This document shows positions 27,560-36,227 of a DNA stretch of 64,000 bases, one piece after another. The notes beneath the pieces are model-generated. The model had not been told where the DNA came from, did not search any database, and worked only from the letters and a program-made list of their open reading frames with translations. The translations under genes and the position numbers were made by a program. Each line of letters begins with the position of its first letter. The first letter of the stretch is position 1. The stretch comes from Pseudokineococcus marinus (GTDB lineage: Bacteria; Actinomycetota; Actinomycetes; Actinomycetales; Quadrisphaeraceae): assembly GCF_037482405.1 (NCBI RefSeq), contig NZ_JBBHZZ010000006.1, forward strand, positions 62,001 through 126,000, read 5' to 3'.

Positions 27560-28788
27560 GCGCCCTGCTCGCGGTGCGCGTCGGCGTCCAGGCTCTTCCC
27601 GTCCAACCAGGCCCGGACGGCGTCGCCGTCACCGTCGAGCAGCGGCGGCGCACGATGCTCGCGCCGCGTCGTCTCCGCGCCGTCGGCGTCGAAGAAGCGC
27701 AACGGCGGGCCGGGCAGCGTGACCGTGCCCAGCGTCGCGTGCTCCACGTCGACGAGCAGCCCCTGGCTGGCGGTCTGCTCCCAGGTGTAGACCTCGTCGA
27801 TCGTGCGGACCTTGCCGGCGGGGACGCCGATCTCGGCGAGCCGCGCCAGGAGGTCGGGCGCCGACCAGGACGCGAAGAGCTCCTCGACGAGCGTGACGAC
27901 CTCCTCGCGGCGGGCCACCCGCTCGGGGTTCGTGGCGAAGCCCTCGAGCGCCGGGTCGAGGCCGAACCCGTCGCAGAACCGCTTCCAGAGGCCCTCGCTG
28001 CCGACGGCGATCTGCACCGAGCCGTCCGCGCAGCGGAACAGCCCGTAGGGGCTGATGGACGGGTGGTGGTTGCCCTGCGCGCGCCCCACCTCCCCCGCGA
28101 CCGTCCACTTCGTGCCCTGGAAGGCGTGGACGCCGACGACCGAGGCGAGCAGCGACGTCCGCACCACCTGGCCGCGCCCGGTGCGCTCCCGCTCGAGCAG
28201 CGCGGCGAGGACCCCGTGCACGCCGGTCATGCCGGCGAGGAGGTCGGCGATCGGGGTGCCGACGCGCTGGGGGTCGTCCGGGCCGGACCCGGTGATCGAC
28301 ATGAGGCCGGCCTCGCCCTGGGCGATCTGGTCGTAGCCGGCGCGCCCGCCCTCGGGCCCGTCGTGGCCGAAGCCGGTGATCGAGAGGACGACCAGCCGGG
28401 GGTTGAGCTGGAGGAGGCGCTCCGTGCCGAAGCCCAGCCGGTCGAGCACGCCCGTGCGGAAGTTCTCCAGCAGCACGTCGGCCCGCTCCACGAGCGCGGT
28501 GAGGTAGCGCCGGCCGTCGTCGGACTTCAGGTCGAGCGCGACGGACTCCTTGCCGCGGTTGCACGACATGAAGTACGTCGACTGCCGGTCGCTCCCGTCA
28601 CCGGGGCCGCCCTCCGGCTCGACGAAGGGCGGCCCCCAGCCGCGCGTGTCGTCGCCGCCGCCGGGGGTCTCGACCTTGACGACGCGGGCGCCGAGGTCGG
28701 CCAGCACCATGCCGGCGTGCGGCCCGGCGAGCGCGCGGGTGAGGTCGACGACGAGGGTCCCGGCGAGGGGGCCGGCGGGGTCGGGCAC
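27556..28788 (-). CDS. CaiB/BaiF family CoA transferase (class III)
   Basis: Moves CoA between carboxylic acids. The 410-aa protein opens with LAGTLVVDLTRALAGPHAGM, then ADLGARVVKVETPGGGDDTR and NRGKESVALDLKSDDGR. The catalytic Asp is in the GYDQIAQGEAGLMSITG region near residue 155. The GTG at 28788 is chosen because ggagg lies six bases upstream. It follows the MatC-like carrier by 29 bases and is coupled to the AccDA gene, so I infer it activates the imported acid, possibly malonate, using another acyl-CoA as donor. Oxalate or another dicarboxylate remains possible. Confidence 0.9.
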   Translation of the reverse strand: MPDPAGPLAGTLVVDLTRALAGPHAGMVLADLGARVVKVETPGGGDDTRGWGPPFVEPEGGPGDGSDRQSTYFMSCNRGKESVALDLKSDDGRRYLTALVERADVLLENFRTGVLDRLGFGTERLLQLNPRLVVLSITGFGHDGPEGGRAGYDQIAQGEAGLMSITGSGPDDPQRVGTPIADLLAGMTGVHGVLAALLERERTGRGQVVRTSLLASVVGVHAFQGTKWTVAGEVGRAQGNHHPSISPYGLFRCADGSVQIAVGSEGLWKRFCDGFGLDPALEGFATNPERVARREEVVTLVEELFASWSAPDLLARLAEIGVPAGKVRTIDEVYTWEQTASQGLLVDVEHATLGTVTLPGPPLRFFDADGAETTRREHRAPPLLDGDGDAVRAWLDGKSLDADAHREQGA

Positions 28789-28817
28789 GGGGTCCTCCGG
28801 GAGGTGGCCGGTGGTGG

Positions 28818-30206
28818 TCAGGACGTCGGGACGATGAGCACGAGCCAGGTCACGAGCGGCGCGACGACGACGAGGCCCATGCCCAGGACCATGAGCGAGC
28901 GGAAGATCTTGTCGCGCATGGCCGGCTCGGAGTTCGCGACGACGAGGGCGCCGTTCGTCGAGAAGGGGCTGCAGTCGACCACCGAGCTCGAGATGGCGAG
29001 GGCGACGACGAGGCCGACCGTGCCGACCTCGCCGGCGAGCAGGAACGGCACGGACAGCGGGATGAGCGTGCCGAGGATGCCGGTCGTCGAGGCGAAGGCT
29101 GACACGACCGCGCCGATGAAGCAGATGATGAGCGCCGCCAGCAGGGGCGTGCCGAAGCCCGCCACGGAGTCGCCGAAGCGGTCGATGGTGCCCTGCTCGT
29201 CGAGCAGGTTGACGTAGGTGACGATCCCGCCGATGAGCAGGACGGTGCCCCAGCTCACCTTGTCCACCGCGCCCTTGGCCGACCCGGGGAAGACCAGGGT
29301 GAGCACCACGGCCACGGCGAGGGCGGTGAAGCCCACGTCGAGGCGGAAGACGAGCGCGAGGACGGCGAGGAGCACGAGGCCCGCGAGGGTCAGGCCCCGC
29401 TGGGCGTCGAGCTGGGGCGCCGGGGTGTCGTCGGCGCCGGCGTCGGCCTCGTCGCGGCGACCGCCGCTGGAGCGCAGCCGCTCGCCGCGCTCGACGAGCG
29501 CCTGCGGCGTGCCGGTCACCGGGGTGCGCGTCGCGGCGCCGCTCGCCGCCATGGCCGAGGAGGACAGGTCCGCCTGGACCGCCGAGCGGTCCAGGCGACC
29601 GCCGTCGAGGTCCCGGTTGCGGTAGACGACGTAGGCGATGACGCACATGACGACGGCCGTGACGAGGCTGCCGAGGAAGAGCTGCAGCGGGAAGGGCTCG
29701 AAGTCGTTGGTCCGGACGACGCCGTTGGTGATGACGCCGAAGACGCCGATGGGGCTGAAGCTCCCGGCGGTGGCGCCCTGGACGACCATGAAACCCATGA
29801 GCACCGGGTTGATCCGGTTGCGCACGGCGAACGACATGGCGACCGGCGCGATGATCGCCACGGCGGCCGGGGTGACGGCGCCGATGGCCGTGATCGCGCC
29901 CGCGACGACGAACATCGCCCACGGGATGAGGGAGACGCGGCCGCCCACGGCGCGCACCGCGGCGTGGACGAGCCAGTCGACCGTGCCGTTGTTCTTCGCC
30001 AGCGCGAAGAGGTAGGTGACGCCGACGAGGATGACGAAGAGGCTCGCCGGGAAGCCGCCGAGCACCCCGTCGGCGTCCACGCCGAAGACGGTCGTGCCGA
30101 CGACGAAGGCGGCCACGAGCGCCAGGGCGCCCATGTTGATGGGCCGGATCGTGGCCACGAGGAAGACGGCGGCCAGCACGAGCAGGCCGATGAGGTCAGC
30201 GGACAC
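28818..30206 (-). CDS. MatC-like dicarboxylate (malonate) carrier
   Basis: A 462-aa polytopic membrane protein with about 11-12 helices and a hydrophilic central loop (about residues 205-265). The N-terminal half carries the MatC_N pattern: ATIRPINMGALALVAAFVVG, GGFPASLFVILVGVTYLFA, NNGTVDWLVHAAVR and GATAGSFSPIGVFGVITN. MatC of Rhizobium, as I remember it, imports malonate. The GTG at 30206 has gaggtg nine bases upstream. It is first in the operon with the CoA transferase and AccDA protein and is divergent from a GntR gene, as matC is in known mat clusters. Confidence 0.85.
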   Translation of the reverse strand: MSADLIGLLVLAAVFLVATIRPINMGALALVAAFVVGTTVFGVDADGVLGGFPASLFVILVGVTYLFALAKNNGTVDWLVHAAVRAVGGRVSLIPWAMFVVAGAITAIGAVTPAAVAIIAPVAMSFAVRNRINPVLMGFMVVQGATAGSFSPIGVFGVITNGVVRTNDFEPFPLQLFLGSLVTAVVMCVIAYVVYRNRDLDGGRLDRSAVQADLSSSAMAASGAATRTPVTGTPQALVERGERLRSSGGRRDEADAGADDTPAPQLDAQRGLTLAGLVLLAVLALVFRLDVGFTALAVAVVLTLVFPGSAKGAVDKVSWGTVLLIGGIVTYVNLLDEQGTIDRFGDSVAGFGTPLLAALIICFIGAVVSAFASTTGILGTLIPLSVPFLLAGEVGTVGLVVALAISSSVVDCSPFSTNGALVVANSEPAMRDKIFRSLMVLGMGLVVVAPLVTWLVLIVPTS

Positions 30207-30276
30207 GGGCAGAGCACCTCGGTTCGACGGTGAACGACGGTGGGTGGATCACGCCCTCCGGGGTGGCGCAGTGGCC

Positions 30277-30307
30277 TAGCCTCTTGTCCAGCGATGCTGG
30301 TGTCAAC
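30277..30307 (+). promoter_or_regulatory. gntR -10 box and candidate operator
   Basis: TAGCCT (30277-30282) is followed by an inverted repeat, ccagc-gat-gctgg (30288-30300), inside a wider ttg...caa frame (30284-30306). The repeat covers the expected transcription start of the GntR gene and lies about 80 bases before the carrier gene, a suitable place for autoregulation and control of both directions. Confidence 0.55.
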
Positions 30308-30333
30308 GACCGGCGCTCCCCGAGGAGGTGCTC

Positions 30334-31032
30334 GTGGCACCCGAGGACGGTCCCGCCCCCGGACGTCCCGGCGCGGCCCGGACCCCCGCGGCGGCGCTCT
30401 CCCGCCTGCGCCGCCCGCGGCTGTACGAGCAGCTCGCCGACCACATCACCGCCTTCATCGAGGCCCAGGGCCTCTCCCCCGGCGAGCGGCTGCCGCCCGA
30501 GCGGCTCCTCGCGGAGCAGCTGGGCGTGAGCCGCGCGACGCTGGCGCAGGCGCTCGTCGCGCTCGAGGTCCGGGGCGTCGTCGACGTCCGGCACGGCGAG
30601 GGCGCCGTCCTGCGGGAGGCGAGCGCGGCCTCCCAGCTCGACGCGGCCCTCGCCGCCCACGGCCCGGACGAGCGCGACCTGGCGGACGCGCGCGCCGCCG
30701 TCCTCGGCGCCGTGGCCGCGCTCGCCGCCGAGCGGGCCGGCCCCGACCAGCGCGCCGCACTGGCGGGGGCGCTCGAGGGGGCCGGCTCGCAGGGCGTGCG
30801 GGCGACGGCGGCGGCGCTCGTCGTGGAGGCGGCCGGCTCGCCGACCCTGGCGCGGCTGGCCCTGGCGCTGGCGCCGGGCGAGGACCCCTTCGGGCCGGGC
30901 CTGGAGGGCGTGCTGCGCGCCGTCGTCGCCGCCGACCCGGTGGCCGCCCGCCGGGCGGCGGCGGCCGTCGAGGTCGAGCCGGACGCACCGGCGGTGTCGC
31001 CCTCCCCCGACGTCCCCGGCCGGCGCGGCTAG
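30334..31032 (+). CDS. GntR family transcriptional regulator
   Basis: A 232-aa DNA-binding regulator. The winged helix lies at about residues 28-95 (YEQLADHITAFIEAQGLSPG, RLPPERLLAEQLGVSRATLA, VDVRHGEGAVL), as in GntR/FadR proteins. The C-terminal half is Ala-rich and helical, like a reduced FCD ligand domain, but I do not see its metal-binding histidines. The GTG at 30334 is preceded by gaggagg. It is divergent from the MatC-like carrier, so it is the likely local regulator, by analogy with MatR. Confidence 0.85.
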   Translation: MAPEDGPAPGRPGAARTPAAALSRLRRPRLYEQLADHITAFIEAQGLSPGERLPPERLLAEQLGVSRATLAQALVALEVRGVVDVRHGEGAVLREASAASQLDAALAAHGPDERDLADARAAVLGAVAALAAERAGPDQRAALAGALEGAGSQGVRATAAALVVEAAGSPTLARLALALAPGEDPFGPGLEGVLRAVVAADPVAARRAAAAVEVEPDAPAVSPSPDVPGRRG

Positions 31033-31763
31033 CCCGTCGGACCGTCGCCGTCCCCGTCCTCGCGCACCGCCCCGCGCGCCACCGGGTCGTCGACGGGCGG
31101 CAGCGGGCCGCGCGGGTCCGACGGCCCGATGACGGCGCCGAGCACGCCGGCGTTGGGCACGCGCACCACACCCTCGGGCGTGCGCAGCACCAGGTGGGTG
31201 AGGGTCGCGCCGACGACGCGGCCCTCGAGCAGGCCGCCCGTCGTCCCGCCCCGCAGGCGCAGGAGGTCCCCCGTGCCGTAGGGCCGCGTCAGCAGGAGCA
31301 CCAGCCCGGCGAAGACGTTGCCCAGCACCTGCTGCAGCGCGACGCCGAGCACGACGCCCGTGAGCGCCCCGCCGAGCAGCAGCGCCCGCAGCGGCACCTG
31401 CAGCGCGTCGAGCACGAGGAGGACGGAGAGCACCCCGCCGACGGCGAGCACCGCGTTCTGGACGGGCACCGCCGCGGCCTCCCCGCCACGGCGGCCCGCC
31501 GCCGCGGAGAGCCCGGCGGACGCCGCCCGCACGAGGAGCACCAGCGCGAGCGCCAGCACGACGGCGCAGGCCACCTGGACGGCGCGCTGGGCGCTCGAGC
31601 CCTGCAGGTCGCCCGCGGCGGCCGCGACGACCTCGGCGGCCACGGCGACCGCGGCGGGCACGACGTAGCGCCACGCCCGGGGCGCCCGGCGGGCGACCGC
31701 CGGGGGCGCGGCGAACGGCTCGTCCGGGACGTCGGCCGCCGCCGGGACGGGCCTCACCGGCAC
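31029..31763 (-). CDS. MscS-like mechanosensitive channel protein
   Basis: A 244-residue membrane protein with four hydrophobic segments, then an MscS-like pore and beta domain. Recognisable parts are GGALTGVVLGVALQQVLGN (pore helix and QxxLGN-like turn), FAGLVLLLTRPYGTGDLLRL and LRTPEGVVRVPNAGVLGAVI, matching the MscS pattern of a G-rich helix followed by a PNS-like motif. The C-terminus is short compared with MscS. Its stop codon shares the bases ctag with the stop of the convergent GntR gene. Confidence 0.82.
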   Translation of the reverse strand: MPVRPVPAAADVPDEPFAAPPAVARRAPRAWRYVVPAAVAVAAEVVAAAAGDLQGSSAQRAVQVACAVVLALALVLLVRAASAGLSAAAGRRGGEAAAVPVQNAVLAVGGVLSVLLVLDALQVPLRALLLGGALTGVVLGVALQQVLGNVFAGLVLLLTRPYGTGDLLRLRGGTTGGLLEGRVVGATLTHLVLRTPEGVVRVPNAGVLGAVIGPSDPRGPLPPVDDPVARGAVREDGDGDGPTG

Positions 31764-31817
31764 CGGCGCACCCCTCCCACCGTCACCGGCGACCCCGCCG
31801 TGCGCGTCACCGGGAGG

Positions 31818-33593
31818 TCACTCCCACTCGATGGTGCCCGGCGGCTTGCTCGTGACGTCGAGCACCACGCGGTTGACCTCGTCGACCTCGTTGGTGATGC
31901 GCGTGGAGATGCGCGCGAGCAGGTCGTGCGGCAGCCGCGACCAGTCGGCGGTCATGGCGTCGTCGGAGCTCACGGGCCGCAGCACCACGGGGTGGCCGTA
32001 GGTGCGCCCGTCCCCCTGGACGCCGACGGAGCGCACGTCGGCGAGCAGGACGACGGGGCACTGCCAGATCGAGCGGTCGAGGCCGGCCTCGGTGAGCTCT
32101 TCGCGCACGACCGCGTCCGCCGCGCGGAGCGTCTCGAGCCGCTCGCGCGTGACCTCCCCGATGATGCGGATGCCGAGGCCCGGGCCCGGGAAGGGCTGGC
32201 GCCACACGATGGCCTCGGGCAGCCCCAGCTCCGCGCCGACGGCGCGCACCTCGTCCTTGAAGAGGGTCCGCAGCGGCTCGACGAGCTCGAACTGCAGGTC
32301 GTCGGGCAGGCCCCCGACGTTGTGGTGGCTCTTGATGGTCGCCGTCGAGCTCGCGCCGCCGTGCAGGGCGCCGCCGGACTCGACGACGTCGGGGTAGAGC
32401 GTGCCCTGCACGAGGAAGCGGACCTCGGCGCCCTCCTCGCCGGCCTTGGCGACGAGGTCGGCGGCCGCGCCCTCGAAGGCGCGGATGAACTCGCGGCCGA
32501 TGGCCTTGCGCTTCTCCTCCGGGTCGGTGACCCCGGCGAGCGCGCGCAGGAAGGCGTCGGCGGCGTCGACGACGACGAGGTCGATGCCGGTGGCCTCGAC
32601 GTAGTCGCGCTCGACCTGCTCGGCCTCGCCCGCGCGCAGGAGGCCGTGGTCGACGAAGACGCACGTGAGCTGGTCCCCGACGGCGCGGTGCACGAGGGCG
32701 GCGGCGACGGCCGAGTCGACCCCGCCGGACAGGCCGCAGACGACGCGGGCCGAGCCGACCTGGGCGCGGATGCGCTCGACCTGCTCGTCGATGACGCCCT
32801 CGGTCGTCCAGTCGGCCGGCACGTCGACGCCGCGCAGGAAGTTCTCGATGACCTGCTGGCCGAACGTCGAGTGCTTGACCTCGGGGTGCCACTGGACGCC
32901 GTAGAGGCGCCGCTCGTGGTCCTCGAAGGCCGCGACGGGGGCGCCGGGCGTCGAGGCGGTGACGGTGAAGCCGGGCGGGGCGCTGCGGACGGCGTCCCCG
33001 TGGCTCATCCACACGCTCTGCGTGGCCGGCTGGCCGTCGAGCAGGACGCTGCGGCGGGCGGCGGGAGTCTCCTCCACGGGCTCCAGCGCGGCGTCGGTGC
33101 CGCCGTACTCGCGCAGGCCGGTGCGCGCGACGTCGCCGCCGAGCGCCTTGGCCATGGCCTGGAAGCCGTAGCAGATGCCGAGGACGGGCACGCCCGCCTC
33201 GAAGAGGCCGGCGTCGACGAGCGGGGCGCCCTCGGCGTAGACCGACGCCGGCCCGCCGGACAGGACGATGGCCGCGGGGTCGCGGGCGAGCAGCTCCTCG
33301 ACGCTCGAGGAGGCCGGCACGACCTCGGAGTAGGAGTCGGCCTCGCGCACGCGGCGGGCGATGAGCTGGGCGTACTGGGCGCCGTAGTCGACGACGAGCA
33401 CGGGACGGGCGGTGCGCTCCCCCGCCGGCAGGCCGTCCGGGGGCGCGCCGGCGGCGACGGGCGCGCCCGGCTCGGGCGTGCCGGCCGGCGCCAGCGGCTC
33501 GGCCTGCTGCGCGCTGGGGGCGTCGTCGGGGCCCGGGGCGCCCGGGTCGGCGGCGCTCGGGTCGCCGGTGGCCTCACGGGTGGGCTCGCTCAC
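31818..33593 (-). CDS. guaA: GMP synthase (glutamine-hydrolysing)
   Basis: Aminates XMP to GMP. The 591-aa protein has an N-terminal extension of about 65 Pro/Ala/Asp-rich residues not usual for the family. The class I amidotransferase follows with Cys in GICYGFQAMA and His/Glu in YGVQWHPEVKHS, then the PP-loop ATPase (GLSGGVDSAVAAALVH) and a C-terminal dimer domain ending KPPGTIEWE. The GTG at 33593 follows TAGCCT (complement 33601-33606) by 7 bases, which supports the extended, leaderless start. Confidence 0.97.
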   Translation of the reverse strand: MSEPTREATGDPSAADPGAPGPDDAPSAQQAEPLAPAGTPEPGAPVAAGAPPDGLPAGERTARPVLVVDYGAQYAQLIARRVREADSYSEVVPASSSVEELLARDPAAIVLSGGPASVYAEGAPLVDAGLFEAGVPVLGICYGFQAMAKALGGDVARTGLREYGGTDAALEPVEETPAARRSVLLDGQPATQSVWMSHGDAVRSAPPGFTVTASTPGAPVAAFEDHERRLYGVQWHPEVKHSTFGQQVIENFLRGVDVPADWTTEGVIDEQVERIRAQVGSARVVCGLSGGVDSAVAAALVHRAVGDQLTCVFVDHGLLRAGEAEQVERDYVEATGIDLVVVDAADAFLRALAGVTDPEEKRKAIGREFIRAFEGAAADLVAKAGEEGAEVRFLVQGTLYPDVVESGGALHGGASSTATIKSHHNVGGLPDDLQFELVEPLRTLFKDEVRAVGAELGLPEAIVWRQPFPGPGLGIRIIGEVTRERLETLRAADAVVREELTEAGLDRSIWQCPVVLLADVRSVGVQGDGRTYGHPVVLRPVSSDDAMTADWSRLPHDLLARISTRITNEVDEVNRVVLDVTSKPPGTIEWE

Positions 33594-33652
33594 GCGCGCC
33601 AGGCTAGTGGCCGTGGGCGACGGCGCCGCCGCCGCTCGGCACCCGGTGCCGG

Positions 33653-34048
33653 TCAGGCGCCGTCGCGCTGCTGGGCCAGCTGGCGCAGCAGGGCGCGGAC
33701 CTCCTGCGTGACGCGGTGCTCGACGACGAAGGAGACGAAGGGCACGACGCCCGCCAGGACGAGCCCCGCCAGGCGGGCCGGCCCCCACCGCAGGCGCGAC
33801 CACATGTCGACGACCGTCACGAGGTAGACGATGTAGATCCAGCCGTGCGCGATGGCGACCCAGCTGCCGAGGATCTCCGGCCCGAAGACCTCGCGGACGA
33901 CGAGCTGCACGGTGACGACGAGCAGGAAGACGCCGGTGACGATCGCCATGACCCGGTAGCGCGTGAGCGCCGGGCCGAGGCTCGCCTCGCGCAGGCGGCG
34001 GGCGCGGGCGCCGGTGGGGGCGGGCGGGGTGGGTCGTCCGGTGCTCAC
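33653..34048 (-). CDS. DUF3817 membrane protein
   Basis: A 131-residue protein with three predicted helices and conserved features of DUF3817: YRVMAIVTGVFLLVVTVQLV, a polar turn, AHGWIYIVYLVTVVDMWSRL and LAGVVPFVSFVVEHRV. The function is unknown. The GTG overlaps the SURF1 stop by four bases, so it is coupled to it. Confidence 0.88.
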   Translation of the reverse strand: MSTGRPTPPAPTGARARRLREASLGPALTRYRVMAIVTGVFLLVVTVQLVVREVFGPEILGSWVAIAHGWIYIVYLVTVVDMWSRLRWGPARLAGLVLAGVVPFVSFVVEHRVTQEVRALLRQLAQQRDGA

Positions 34049-35121
34049 CGGGAGGCCTCCTGGGCGCGGCGGTCGGCGGGGTCGCGGTCGGCGGGGCGGT
34101 CGTCCGCGGGACGGTCGTGCGCGGGATGGTCGTGCGCGGGATGGTCGTGGGCGGGGCGGTCGTCGGCGGGGCCGCCGGGGTCGTCCGAGCGCTCCGGGTC
34201 GGCGGCGCCGCCGGTGGCCCGCGGCTCCTGCGCAGCCGCCCGCTCCTCGGCCTCGTCCTCGGCGCGCTCGAGCGCACGGCGGTGGACGTCGTGGACGACG
34301 CGCAGCCACATGAGCACGGCGAAGGCGGCGAAGACCCACCACTGGAAGGCGTAGGAGACGTTCTGCAGGTTCGTCCCGCTCTCCCGCTCCGGCGGCGGGA
34401 CGGCCCGGGCGCCCGGCGCCCGGGAGGACAGCGCCAGGGCCTCCTGCGACGGGGCGTCCGGCACGAGGTACCCGGCGTAGACGCGCCCGTCCCAGACGTT
34501 GAGGAGGTCCGCCGAGCTGGCCGCCGCCAGCCGCCCGGCCGGCAGCCCGACCAGGCCCCGGGGGTCCTCGGAGACGGCGAGCTCGCCGACGAGGTCGGCG
34601 GCACCCGTCGGTGCGGGCGGGGCGCCCGCGGCGGCGTCGGCGTCGGGCACCCACCCGAGGACCACGGGCAGCAGGGCGCCGCCGTCCCCCGGAGCCGCGA
34701 CCGGATGCCCGGCGGCCGGGTCGCCGGCAGCGGGGTCGAGGTCAGCGGGGTCGAGGCCAGCGGGGTCGGCGTCCGGGACCTCCACGGCGGCGAGGACCCA
34801 CGCGCCGTCGCCCGGCGACCCGTCCGCCGCGCGGCCCACGACGAGCTGCTGCGGCACGTCCGCCCACGTGCCGCGGACGGCGACGGGCCCCGCCACCGAC
34901 TCGGCGGACAGGGCCTCCTGGGGGGCGAGGACCTGCTGCAGCGGCACCACTGCGCGCTCGGGCGGTGCCTGCTGCCCGGTGCGCGCCCGGCCGAGCTGCC
35001 AGGACCCCAGCTCGGCGAAGACGACCGCGAGCCCCAGCGCGAGGGCCAGCAGCGCGAGCATCCGCGGGCGCAGCGCCGTCCGGACGACGCCCGCGGGTCC
35101 GCGGGTCTCGGTCGGGCGCAC
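34045..35121 (-). CDS. SURF1-family cytochrome oxidase assembly protein
   Basis: A 358-residue protein with one N-terminal helix (MLALLALALGLAVVFAELG, then SWQLGR), a large extracytoplasmic SURF1 domain and a second helix near the C-terminus (YAFQWWVFAAFAVLMWLRVV). SURF1 helps assemble haem-copper oxidase. The GTG at 35121 is 10 codons inside the longest frame and follows TACCGT (complement 35128-35133) by 6 bases. The last 60 residues include five 15-bp DNA repeats (34098-34172) that encode DHPAH/DRPAD units, a His/Asp-rich tail of unknown use. Confidence 0.88.
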   Translation of the reverse strand: MRPTETRGPAGVVRTALRPRMLALLALALGLAVVFAELGSWQLGRARTGQQAPPERAVVPLQQVLAPQEALSAESVAGPVAVRGTWADVPQQLVVGRAADGSPGDGAWVLAAVEVPDADPAGLDPADLDPAAGDPAAGHPVAAPGDGGALLPVVLGWVPDADAAAGAPPAPTGAADLVGELAVSEDPRGLVGLPAGRLAAASSADLLNVWDGRVYAGYLVPDAPSQEALALSSRAPGARAVPPPERESGTNLQNVSYAFQWWVFAAFAVLMWLRVVHDVHRRALERAEDEAEERAAAQEPRATGGAADPERSDDPGGPADDRPAHDHPAHDHPAHDRPADDRPADRDPADRRAQEASR

Positions 35122-35188
35122 CCCACCACGGTACGGCGCCCGGCTGGGCACCGGCCGGGAGGCCGGCGCCGGTGGGGAGCCGCCCGGC

Positions 35189-36190
35189 TCAGGCGGGGTC
35201 GAGCTCGTGGAAGCCGACGCCGGTGAGGCGCACGGCCTCCTCCCACAGCCAGCGCGCCGTGTCGACGTCCTGCGCGCCCGCGGACGTGCCGACGCGCACG
35301 GGCGGGCCGCTGCGCTCCCCGGCCCCGGCCGGCCCGTAGTACTCCCCGCCGACGACGTCGGGCGCCGTCGCCGCGCGCAGCACCGGCCAGGCGCCCGCCT
35401 CCGGGCTCTGCATGACGAGCTCGCCCACGCGCCCCAGCGCGGAGCGCACCGGCGACGGGAGCCGCCCGAGGGGGCCGCCGGTGAAGAGGTTGGTGGCCGA
35501 GATGCCCGGGTGGGCGGCGACGCTGACGAGCTCGCGCCCGGCCCGCTCGGCGCGCCGGTCCAGCTCGAGCGCGAACATGAGGTCGGCCAGCTTGGACTGC
35601 CCGTAGGCGCTCCACGCCCCGTAGCGCTTCTCGCGCATGAGGTCGTCGGGGGTGATCCGCCCGAAGCGGTGCGCCATGCTCGACAGGCTGACGACGCGCG
35701 GCCGCCGGCCCGCGGACTCGCTCTGCAGGAGCGGGCCGAGCAGGCGCCCGGTGAGGGCGAAGTGGCCGAGGAAGTTCGTGCCGAGCTGCAGCTCGAACCC
35801 GTCCTCGGTGGTCGAGCGGGGCACCGCCATGACCCCGGCGTTGTTGACGAGCAGGTCGAGCCCGTGGGCCCCGAGGCTCGCCGTCATGCGGGTCGCGAGG
35901 TCCGCGACGCTGCGCAGCGACGCCAGGTCGAGCAGCTGGAGCTCGACCTGCGCGCCCGGCGCGCGGCGCCGCACCTGCTCGAGCGCGGCGTCCCCCTTCT
36001 CCCGGGACCGCGCCGTCATGACGACGCGGGCGCCCGCGGCGGCGAGGACGGCCGACACCTCCAGCCCCAGGCCGCTGTTGGCGCCCGTGACGAGGGCCGT
36101 GCGCCCGGACTGGTCGCCGACGCGGTCGGGCGACCAGCCGCCGGACGGGCCGGCCGGGGAGGTGGGGGCGTCGTCGGCAGCGCTGCTCAT
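35189..36190 (-). CDS. SDR family oxidoreductase (retinol dehydrogenase/POR-like)
   Basis: A 333-residue NAD(P)-dependent enzyme of the extended RDH-like group. The cofactor motif is TGANSGLGLEVSAVL near residue 35, then LLVNNAGVMA, VVSLSSMAHRFG and the catalytic YGQSKLADLMFALEL. AHPGISATNLF is typical of this group. The substrate cannot be read from sequence. It lies between guaB3 and SURF1 and appears to be a single gene. Confidence 0.9.
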   Translation of the reverse strand: MSSAADDAPTSPAGPSGGWSPDRVGDQSGRTALVTGANSGLGLEVSAVLAAAGARVVMTARSREKGDAALEQVRRRAPGAQVELQLLDLASLRSVADLATRMTASLGAHGLDLLVNNAGVMAVPRSTTEDGFELQLGTNFLGHFALTGRLLGPLLQSESAGRRPRVVSLSSMAHRFGRITPDDLMREKRYGAWSAYGQSKLADLMFALELDRRAERAGRELVSVAAHPGISATNLFTGGPLGRLPSPVRSALGRVGELVMQSPEAGAWPVLRAATAPDVVGGEYYGPAGAGERSGPPVRVGTSAGAQDVDTARWLWEEAVRLTGVGFHELDPA

Positions 36191-36227
36191 GCGGCCAGCC
36201 TGCCAGCCCGCCCGCGCCGCCCCGCGG

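Noticed and set aside
30240..33827. Very long plus-strand frame over the gntR, mscS and guaA region
   Set aside because: It is out of frame with gntR and antisense to MscS and GuaA; the protein is low-complexity Arg/Gly/Asp.
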